DNA of 64,000 bases from Streptomyces sp. Edi2 (lineage in GTDB: Bacteria; Actinomycetota; Actinomycetes; Streptomycetales; Streptomycetaceae): the NCBI RefSeq assembly GCF_040253635.1, contig NZ_JBEJGX010000003.1:7899501-7963500 (forward strand), written 5' to 3'. Shown here piece after piece: positions 58,167 to 64,000 of the stretch. The position numbers were made by a program, and so were the translations under genes. The notes under the pieces were generated by a model. It searched no databases and had not been told where the DNA came from. It saw only the letters and a list, made by a program, of their open reading frames with translations. Position 1 is the stretch's first letter. Each line of letters begins with the position of its first letter.

Positions 58167-60311
58167 TCACCACACCGCCTCCTGGCCGTCCGGTACCGCG
58201 AATTCACACCACAGCGCCTTGCCCGCGCCCCGCGGTTCGGCGCCCCAGTCGTCCGCCAGCGCCTCGACCAGCATCAACCCGCGCCCGGAGGTGGCGGTCT
58301 CGCCGGGACTGCGCCGCCGCGGCCACCGGCTGGAACGGTCCTCGACCTCCAGCCGGATCCGGCGCGGCGTGCCCGGCAGCAGTTCCATGGAGACCAGGGC
58401 GCCGCTCTCGGTGTGCGTCAGCGCGTTGGCGATCAGCTCGGAGGCGGCGACCTCGATGTTGTGCATGACGGTGCCCGCCCGCCACTGGTCCAGCGTACGG
58501 CGCAGCGCGGAGCGGACCTCCGCGGTGCCCGACGGGTCGGCCTGATGGACGTGCAGCCGCAGCCGCGGGGTGGCGACGACGCCGGAACCGGGCAGCCGGT
58601 GCAGCAGCAGGAGGGCCATATCGTCCTCCGAGCCGGGGTCGGCCCACAGATGGTCCGAGAGCCGGTCGGCAAGCGCCTCCAGATCCGTGGGCCCGGTGCG
58701 GACCGCCGCGGACAGCGCGTCGATACCGCGGGAGATGTCCTGGCCCGGTTGTTCGACCAGGCCGTCGGTGCACAGCAGCAGTGTCGAGCCGGGCTCCAGG
58801 AACAGCTGGGTCTCCGGGAAGTGGTCGTGCCCGAAGACCGTGGCCAGACCGAGCGGCAGCCCACCGCGGACCTCGGGCCAGTCGATGTGCCGGGAGCTGT
58901 TGCTGATCAGCGGGCCGAGGTGGCCGGCCCGGGCGAGGTGCAGCGCTCCCGATTCCATATCGGCCTGGATATACGTGCAGGTCGCGAACCGCTCGGTGTC
59001 CAGCTCCGCCAGGAACCGGGAGGCCCGAACCAGCACGGTCTCCGGTGAGTGTCCCTCACTGGCGTAGGCCCGCAGGGCGATGCGCAGCTGGCCCATCACG
59101 GCGGCTGCATGGGTGTCATGGCCCTGTACGTCGCCCACCACCAGCCCGGTCCGCCCCTGGGGCAGGGCGATCACGTCGTACCAGTCGCCGCCGATGTCCC
59201 GCCCGACGCTCGCCGGGTGGTAGCGGACGGTGACCGCGCCGCCCTCGATGGGCGGGAGCCGGCGCGGCAGCATCGTCGCCTGCAGCCCCGTCGCGAACTC
59301 CCGCTCCTGGTCGAAGAGGGTCGCCCGCTGCACCGACTGCGCGACGACACCGGCCAGCGCCAGCGCCAGGTTCCTGGCCTCCGGCGACCGCACCGCCGGC
59401 TCGGCGTTGAACAGTCCCAGCGCCCCGATGACGGTGTCCTGGGCGATCAGCGGCAGGAACGCCGCGCTGCCCGTCGGCAGCACCCTGGTGTACGGGCGCA
59501 GCCGCGGGTAGCGGGCGATCAGCTCGCCGCGGGTGCTGAGGAAGATGGGACGCCGCGAGCGCGCCGCGTCCGCCAGCGGGAGGGTGTCGTCGAGCCGCGA
59601 GGTCATCATGTTGTCGGGCACGTCGCCCTCCAGCCCGGCGGTGGCGATGACCTCGAACCGGTCGTTCGCGACCAGGCCGAGGACCAGCCCGTCCGCGCCG
59701 AACCGCCGGGCGCCGCCGGTTCCGGTGAGCACCCGGGTCACGTCCTTGACCGACAGCGCACGGGCCAGTGCGGCGGTGGTCTGCTGCACCATCACCGTCT
59801 GCCGCTGCCGCTCCTGCTGGAGCGAGCGCAGCAGTGCGGAGTCCGCCAGCTCGCTGGTCGCCTCCCGCACGATGCCGATGACCCGGTACGGCACCCCGTC
59901 GGCGGTGTGCAGAATCCGGCCCTGGGAGTGTGTCCAGCGCTGGGTGCCGTCGCGGCACCGGACCCGGAAGTAGGCGCCGTACGACGAGTGACCGTCCAGC
60001 AGTGCCTGGGAAAGTGCCTCGTCCAGGCGGCGGCCCTCCGCCGGCGGCACCCGCTTGACCAGGGACGCCGGCGCGCCGTCGTATTCGTCCGGGCGCAGAT
60101 CGAAGACGTCCATGGCACCGGGGTCCAGATTCATGTAGCCGCGGTCCAGGTCCCAGTCGAAGGTGCCCATCCGGTTGAGCGAGAGCCGTTGGCGCAGTCC
60201 GATCGGCTCATGGTCCGACACCCCGGAGGCGTCCTCCTCGACGAGGCGCCAGTCCCGGTCGGTCCGGGGGTCGTAGCCCTCGTCGAACGGGTGCGGAGGG
60301 ACGTCGGTCAT
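58167..60311 (-). CDS. PAS-GAF-PP2C (SpoIIE)-ATPase regulatory phosphatase, second copy
   Basis: The 714-residue protein has PAS (about 40-160: LNRMGTFDWDLDRGYMNLD), GAF (about 185-345), PP2C (about 360-570; GRDIGGDWYDVI, GDVQGHDTHA, GSEDDMALLLL) and C-terminal ATPase (about 605-700; VAASELIANALTHT, LEVEDRSSRWPRRRSPGE). Architecture and many blocks (SQGRI, SYGAYFRVR, YASEGHSPETV) match the protein at 42086-44167, so the two are paralogues. It likely dephosphorylates an unlinked anti-anti-sigma factor. ATG 60311 chosen; the frame stays open to 60506 through 24-bp tandem repeats, so a longer repeat-bearing N-terminus cannot be excluded. Confidence 0.88.
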   Translation of the reverse strand: MTDVPPHPFDEGYDPRTDRDWRLVEEDASGVSDHEPIGLRQRLSLNRMGTFDWDLDRGYMNLDPGAMDVFDLRPDEYDGAPASLVKRVPPAEGRRLDEALSQALLDGHSSYGAYFRVRCRDGTQRWTHSQGRILHTADGVPYRVIGIVREATSELADSALLRSLQQERQRQTVMVQQTTAALARALSVKDVTRVLTGTGGARRFGADGLVLGLVANDRFEVIATAGLEGDVPDNMMTSRLDDTLPLADAARSRRPIFLSTRGELIARYPRLRPYTRVLPTGSAAFLPLIAQDTVIGALGLFNAEPAVRSPEARNLALALAGVVAQSVQRATLFDQEREFATGLQATMLPRRLPPIEGGAVTVRYHPASVGRDIGGDWYDVIALPQGRTGLVVGDVQGHDTHAAAVMGQLRIALRAYASEGHSPETVLVRASRFLAELDTERFATCTYIQADMESGALHLARAGHLGPLISNSSRHIDWPEVRGGLPLGLATVFGHDHFPETQLFLEPGSTLLLCTDGLVEQPGQDISRGIDALSAAVRTGPTDLEALADRLSDHLWADPGSEDDMALLLLHRLPGSGVVATPRLRLHVHQADPSGTAEVRSALRRTLDQWRAGTVMHNIEVAASELIANALTHTESGALVSMELLPGTPRRIRLEVEDRSSRWPRRRSPGETATSGRGLMLVEALADDWGAEPRGAGKALWCEFAVPDGQEAVW

Positions 60312-60338
60312 GGCGTGCCACGCCTGGGGGCCGGGGGG

Positions 60339-60410
60339 CGCAGAACTTCCGCACGCACGCGTCGCAGAAGCTCCATACGCACGCGGCGCAGAACCTCCGC
60401 ACGCACGCGC
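60339..60410. repeat. 24-bp tandem repeat, three copies
   Basis: Units at 60339-60362, 60363-60386 and 60387-60410, sharing CGCAGAA-CTCC-ACGCACGCG with a few changes, directly upstream of the phosphatase start codon. The unit is a multiple of three and the frame stays open, giving an 8-residue repeat (like ACGGSAPR) if translated. Confidence 0.85.
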
Positions 60411-60775
60411 CCGCGGCATCGGCGTATCGCGGCAGTGGCCGGCGGCACCGGGCCGAGCCTGCCTCGTGCCCACGGTCGCGGGCCGTTGACCGGGGCCGAT
60501 ATCCACCGGAACGCGGCCATGCGCTCACCCTAGGCGCGCGCCGGAGGGCCCGCATGTCCGGTGCTCCGGATGCCGTCCGGGGGGAGGGGAGAGGGGTGAA
60601 CGCGCGGGTGGGGACAGTGTGCCGGCACCCCCGTTCGGTGTCCGCCGCCGTCGGTCCCGGCCCCGCCGTCCGGTCCCGTTCACAGCCGCCGTCCGGCCCC
60701 GCGCGGCCGTCCTCCGGTCCCGCAGGGTGAGCCGTCCCGGGCGCGCATCACCCCGGCCCGGGACGGCCTCCGCCC

Positions 60776-61996
60776 TCAGGCGTGTGCCGGTACCGCCGCG
60801 ACCGGCCGGGTCTGCCGGGCGCGGTGCCGCAGCGTGGCCTTCCGCGTGGCCACATCGACCGTGTACGCATCGATGGTCAGCCGCGCGCCGGACACCTTCA
60901 GCACCATGAATCCGTGGTCGGAGAAGTTCTGCCAGGCAGCCGGGTTGTGGAAGTGCGCCGTGCCGCCCTCCGTCTTGGCCGACGCACCGCACACCACCTG
61001 CCGGGTGCCGCCCGTACGGGCCGTCGGCTCCAGGATCTGCAGCGTGTGGTCGTGGCCGGACAGAATCAGATCGGCCCGTCCGCACACCACCTTCTCGTAC
61101 ATGTCCTTGAGATGGACACCGCTGGTGTAGTTCCCGATCTCGAAACCGTCGTACGAACCGGCGCTGCCGTGCTTGCCGTTGTTGAGGTACGGGTGGTGCC
61201 CGATCACCACCTTCCAGCGGGCCCGCGAGGCGCGCAGCGCACCGTCCAGCCAGCTTCGCTGCTCGCGCATGTACGGCCCGTCCCAGCGGTAGTGCGGGTC
61301 GAGCTGGGCGACGTACGACGACCAGGGGATGGTGTCGATGGCAAAGAACTCCACCAGCGGATCGGCGGCCGGCAGCGGCACGCTGTAGTAGCGGCTCGGC
61401 ATGTACCAGCGCCGTGAGGTGGCGGCATAGGCGACCTCGCGGTCACCGCGCGACGGGTCGCCGCCGCTGCCGGGGATCAGCCCCGAGCAGTCGTGGTTGC
61501 CCAGCACCATCAGCCAGGGCACATCGATGCCGCCGTTCGGCTTCTCGAACTTGTCCTGGAACTCGGAATCGTCAGCGGACTCCGGGCCGTTCTCGTAAAT
61601 ATTGTCGCCGAGTCCCACCGCGAGGCCGATGCCCTCGGTCTTGCAGATATCCCGCGCGGCGGCCGCCACCGCATACTGCGCCTCGTCCCCTGTTCCCGCA
61701 TCACCGGTCACCAGAATCGCGAAATCGCCGTCACCATTGGGGTGTTCGGGGAACGGAAAGGCCCCGGGGGCCTGGTGGCGGGGCGCGGCGGACGCGGGCG
61801 ACTGGGCCGGCGACGGCAGCACCGTGAGCGCCGCACCGGCCATCGCACCGCCCAGCAGGGTCCGCCGGTTCACCCACTGCGGAACGCGTCCCGTCGTACG
61901 CATCGGCGGTTCCCCGGCCGTCGTCGCCGAGCCGGTCCGCAGCCACTCCCGCTCGGTCATGTCCGCCTGCGGCGGGATCATTTCGTCTTCACACAT
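60776..61996 (-). CDS. Tat-exported metallophosphoesterase (purple acid phosphatase-like)
   Basis: The 406-residue protein has a twin-arginine signal VNRRTLLGGAMAGAALTVL, then all five metallophosphoesterase blocks: VTGDAGTG, VGLGDNIYENG, VLGNHDCSG, IGHHPYLNNG and LSGHDHTLQ. The arrangement is that of tartrate-resistant/type 5 purple acid phosphatases, which release phosphate from esters outside the cell. ATG 61996 is listed; ATG 61903, with GGGGAA seven bases upstream and a shorter N-region, would suit a Tat signal equally well. The 180 bases upstream are less GC-rich, consistent with a regulated promoter; I see no clear PHO box. Confidence 0.9.
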   Translation of the reverse strand: MCEDEMIPPQADMTEREWLRTGSATTAGEPPMRTTGRVPQWVNRRTLLGGAMAGAALTVLPSPAQSPASAAPRHQAPGAFPFPEHPNGDGDFAILVTGDAGTGDEAQYAVAAAARDICKTEGIGLAVGLGDNIYENGPESADDSEFQDKFEKPNGGIDVPWLMVLGNHDCSGLIPGSGGDPSRGDREVAYAATSRRWYMPSRYYSVPLPAADPLVEFFAIDTIPWSSYVAQLDPHYRWDGPYMREQRSWLDGALRASRARWKVVIGHHPYLNNGKHGSAGSYDGFEIGNYTSGVHLKDMYEKVVCGRADLILSGHDHTLQILEPTARTGGTRQVVCGASAKTEGGTAHFHNPAAWQNFSDHGFMVLKVSGARLTIDAYTVDVATRKATLRHRARQTRPVAAVPAHA

Positions 61997-62249
61997 GCCT
62001 GGTTTTCTTTCACAGTCGGCAGAGGTGATGGTGACGAAATGATGAAGCAGAGGTGGACGTATGGCGATCACGGATCACGCCCCTACGCGCCGGTAACAAA
62101 GCGTATTCCAGGGGTCATCAGGCGGTGAGCGGAACGCCGAACCAGAAGGCGGGGGCGTGCACTCAGCCGCTGTGACGGGGGACGCCCGGGCCCCGCCCGG
62201 CAGGGCAGGCTCAGCGCAACATCACGAGTTCGGCATCACGAGTTCAACA

Positions 62250-62756
62250 TCACGGGTTCACCAGGCGACGGAGCGTCCGGCCCAGGTGGCGGACGTACCG
62301 GTGCTGGAACACGGGCACCAGCGGGCCGGCGAGCCGGGTGACTGCCTTGGCGGGCCGGCTGAAGGCGGTCACGGTGAACCACACCGCACCGTCGGGGCGC
62401 AGCTCGGCGACGAACGCCTCCTCGCCGCACATGGGGTGCCCCTTCCTCGCCCCGTATCCGAAGCCGATCCGGTCCTCCTCGGCGACCGTCCACACCACGG
62501 CGCACGGCGCCCGCAGCCGGAACGGGCCGACGCCCAGCGACACCTCGACGTCCACCCCAGGCGCGGCCCGCGGGGCATCGGACCGGATCCGGGCGCCGGC
62601 CGCGCGATGCATCCGGAAGGTGGTGATCGCCTCGCCCGCCGCGGCCAGCACTGCCGGACCGTGGCCGATCGGCAGCTCCTCGTGGAGGTGGTGGTAGCCG
62701 GGCGGCAGAGGAGTACGCCGAGTGCCGCCCTCCTCGGGATAGTTCAATCCGGTCAT
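62250..62756 (-). CDS. DUF1990 family protein
   Basis: This 168-residue protein has YHHLHEELPIGHGPAVLAAAGEAI at about residues 21-44, RAPCAVVWTVAEEDRIGFGYGARKGHPMCGEEAFVAEL and the C-terminal VFQHRYVRHLGRTLRRL, all characteristic of DUF1990. The family is widespread in actinobacteria and plants, and its function is unknown; its beta-rich core suggests lipid or ligand binding. ATG 62756 has GAGGAG eight bases upstream. No operon partner. Confidence 0.9.
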   Translation of the reverse strand: MTGLNYPEEGGTRRTPLPPGYHHLHEELPIGHGPAVLAAAGEAITTFRMHRAAGARIRSDAPRAAPGVDVEVSLGVGPFRLRAPCAVVWTVAEEDRIGFGYGARKGHPMCGEEAFVAELRPDGAVWFTVTAFSRPAKAVTRLAGPLVPVFQHRYVRHLGRTLRRLVNP

Positions 62757-62892
62757 GGCATGCGCTCCTCGGGGCGGGCGGCTGTGGGCGGGGGAGGCGA
62801 AGGCAATGGTTAGGAGGAGACCGTAAGCCAGACGGCTACGCGGAGACCGTAAGCGACCAGCAGCCCCGCTCACGGTCGCCGTTCCCGTCCGT

Positions 62893-63666
62893 TCAGCCCC
62901 CCAGCCCCCCGTCCGGCGCCCCGTGCCGCCCCGCTCCCGCGGTGAACCGGGCCGCGCCCGTCATCGACTCGGCCAGTACCGCCTGGCCGTGGCGGAGTTC
63001 CGCGGCCATGGCCGACTGTTCGTCCCGGCCCTCCTGGTCCAGGAGGGAGGCGCGGTCGCTGCGCAGACAGGCCTGCGGGAAGCGGGCGATCTCCGCCGCC
63101 AGCAGTTCCGCCTCCGCGCGGGCCGTCCCGGTGGGCACCACGCGGTGGACGAGGCCGATGTCCAGCGCCTCGGCGGCCGGGACCGGGCGCCCCGTCAGCA
63201 CCAGGTCCATGGCCCGGCTCGCGCCGATCAGCCGGGGCAGCCGCACCGTGCCGCCGTCGATCAGGGGTACTCCCCAGCGCCGGCAGAACACCCCGAAGAC
63301 GGCGTCCTCCTCGGCCACCCGGAGATCGCACCACAGTGCCAGCTCCAGGCCGCCGGCCACCGCATGACCGGCGACCGCCGCGATCACCGGCTTGCCGAGC
63401 CGCATCCGGGTCGGCCCCATCGGCCCGTCCCCGTCCGGGGCCACACGGTTGCCGCGCTCGGTGCCGACCGCCTTGAGGTCGGCGCCGGAGCAGAACGTCC
63501 CGCCCTCGCCCCACAGCACCGCTACCCGTGCGCCGTCGTCTTCGTCGAACTCCCGGAAGGCATCGGCGAGTCGGTCGGCCGTCGCGCCGTCCACGGCGTT
63601 GCGCGACGCGGGCCGGGAGAGCACCACCGTCGTCACCGGTCCGGCGCGCTCCACCCGTACGGACAT
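62893..63666 (-). CDS. Enoyl-CoA hydratase/isomerase family protein
   Basis: The 257-residue crotonase-fold protein has RPASRNAVDGATADRL near residue 17, the oxyanion-hole segment GGTFCSGADLKAVG near residue 55, and VAGHAVAGGLELALWCDLRVAEEDAVFG near residue 100. Acidic catalytic positions are partly replaced (after GGLELAL, FCRRWGVPLIDGG), so hydratase, isomerase or another crotonase reaction is possible. ATG 63666 shares one base with the stop of the upstream acyl-CoA dehydrogenase (TGATG), so the pair is coupled and may act in sequence on one acyl-CoA. Confidence 0.9.
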   Translation of the reverse strand: MSVRVERAGPVTTVVLSRPASRNAVDGATADRLADAFREFDEDDGARVAVLWGEGGTFCSGADLKAVGTERGNRVAPDGDGPMGPTRMRLGKPVIAAVAGHAVAGGLELALWCDLRVAEEDAVFGVFCRRWGVPLIDGGTVRLPRLIGASRAMDLVLTGRPVPAAEALDIGLVHRVVPTGTARAEAELLAAEIARFPQACLRSDRASLLDQEGRDEQSAMAAELRHGQAVLAESMTGAARFTAGAGRHGAPDGGLGG

Positions 63667-64000
63667 CAGGCCCCGCTCCCGGCCGCGGCCGCATCCGGCG
63701 TTGCCGACCGGGTGCGCTCCAGGATCGCGGTCAGGTCGGCGCCGGCCGGCAGGGTGCCGAAGGCATTGCCCCACTCCCCGTCGAGCCGCGAGGCGCAGAA
63801 CGCATCGGCCACCGCCGGGTGGCTGTACCGCACCAGCAGCGACCCCTGCAGCACCAGTGCCATCCGCTCCGCCAGCGACCGCGCCATCAGCTGCGCCCGC
63901 TCCGGATCGGTGAGCCCGCCGAGCATCTTGCGGACCCCGGCCACCGCCGCGTCCAGCCTGCGGTCCGCGCCGGCCGCGGTCTCCACCTCCGCGAAGAACG
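63666..64000 (-). CDS. AidB-type acyl-CoA dehydrogenase, C-terminal part, cut by window end
   Basis: Only the last 110 residues are visible, read leftward from the right edge. LAERMALVLQGSLLVRYSHPAVADAFCASRLDGEWGNAFGTLP matches the C-terminal domain of AidB-like (DNA-alkylation-response) acyl-CoA dehydrogenases. AidB binds FAD and DNA in E. coli; other members are acyl-CoA dehydrogenases such as isovaleryl-CoA ones. The frame is open at the right edge. Its stop overlaps the enoyl-CoA hydratase start. Confidence 0.85.
   Translation of the reverse strand, partial: FFAEVETAAGADRRLDAAVAGVRKMLGGLTDPERAQLMARSLAERMALVLQGSLLVRYSHPAVADAFCASRLDGEWGNAFGTLPAGADLTAILERTRSATPDAAAAGSGA

Noticed and set aside
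60339..60410. CRISPR-like array
   Set aside because: The three 24-bp units are contiguous with no spacers, so this is a tandem repeat. No cas genes are present in the window.

Overview
The window is very GC-rich actinobacterial chromosome, almost certainly from a Streptomyces. The signs are: GC-dominated third codon positions, many GTG/TTG starts behind AGGAGG-type ribosome binding sites, a conservon (cvnA-B-C-D) operon, a WhiJ-like XRE/DUF397/anti-sigma-ATPase module with a DUF574 methyltransferase, multi-domain PAS-GAF-PP2C-ATPase regulators, two cytochromes P450, and twin-arginine signal peptides. No phage, plasmid backbone or CRISPR array is visible. The content looks like chromosomal arm: regulatory, transport and catabolic genes with few universal housekeeping genes. 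One tRNA-Pro is present.

Layout. 1-5.8 kb: tail of a membrane-anchored protein, a tyrosine phosphatase, an SGNH hydrolase, then the WhiJ-like module. 5.8-10.2 kb: a PfkB sugar kinase, a FAD oxidoreductase gene broken by two +1 frameshifts, and a metallo-beta-lactamase-fold hydrolase. 10.4-13.4 kb: a small membrane-protein operon (DUF3817, DUF2269, an orphan 53-aa protein) and a divergent pair of DJ-1/PfpI-type genes, one of them a GlxA-type AraC regulator. 13.6-17.8 kb: the conservon, extended by a translationally coupled GAF protein. 18-24.5 kb: an acyl-CoA dehydrogenase, a 1,074-residue Tat-exported beta-propeller amidohydrolase, a lysophospholipase-like hydrolase and a YiaA-type membrane protein. 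24.6-29.5 kb: tRNA-Pro and two MFS exporters, each divergent from its own regulator.

29.7-32.1 kb: a three-gene unit of XRE regulator, HExxH (ImmA/IrrE-like) metalloprotein and a 7-TM MAB_1171c-type protein. This is the best candidate here for a conserved system of unknown function. 32.3-37 kb: a TetR/quinone-oxidoreductase pair, a mobile-element relic with a MITE-like element directly upstream of a P450, and a D-Ala-D-Ala carboxypeptidase. 37-42 kb: DUF309, DUF427 and a carnitine-catabolism operon (dehydrocarnitine-cleaving DUF849 enzyme, carnitine dehydrogenase, thioesterase) behind an unusual XRE-TetR double-domain regulator.

42-47 kb: a PAS-GAF-PP2C-ATPase protein followed by a glutamine-synthetase-like ligase and an amidohydrolase sharing a GTGA overlap, which is a split version of the fungal FluG architecture. 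47-54 kb: an MFS exporter, a P450-ferredoxin pair, an EamA exporter, an orphan NarL-type regulator and a MOSC/ferredoxin-reductase fusion. 54-64 kb: an L,D-transpeptidase, a second MITE-like element, a proline-rich small protein, a succinate-semialdehyde dehydrogenase, a second PAS-GAF-PP2C-ATPase protein with 24-bp tandem repeats upstream, a Tat-exported purple-acid-phosphatase-like enzyme, DUF1990, and an enoyl-CoA hydratase coupled to an AidB-type acyl-CoA dehydrogenase cut by the window end.

All identifications come from reading motifs and domain order in the translations. No database search was run. Start codons were chosen by ribosome binding site and overlap with neighbours where possible, and doubts are stated per entry.
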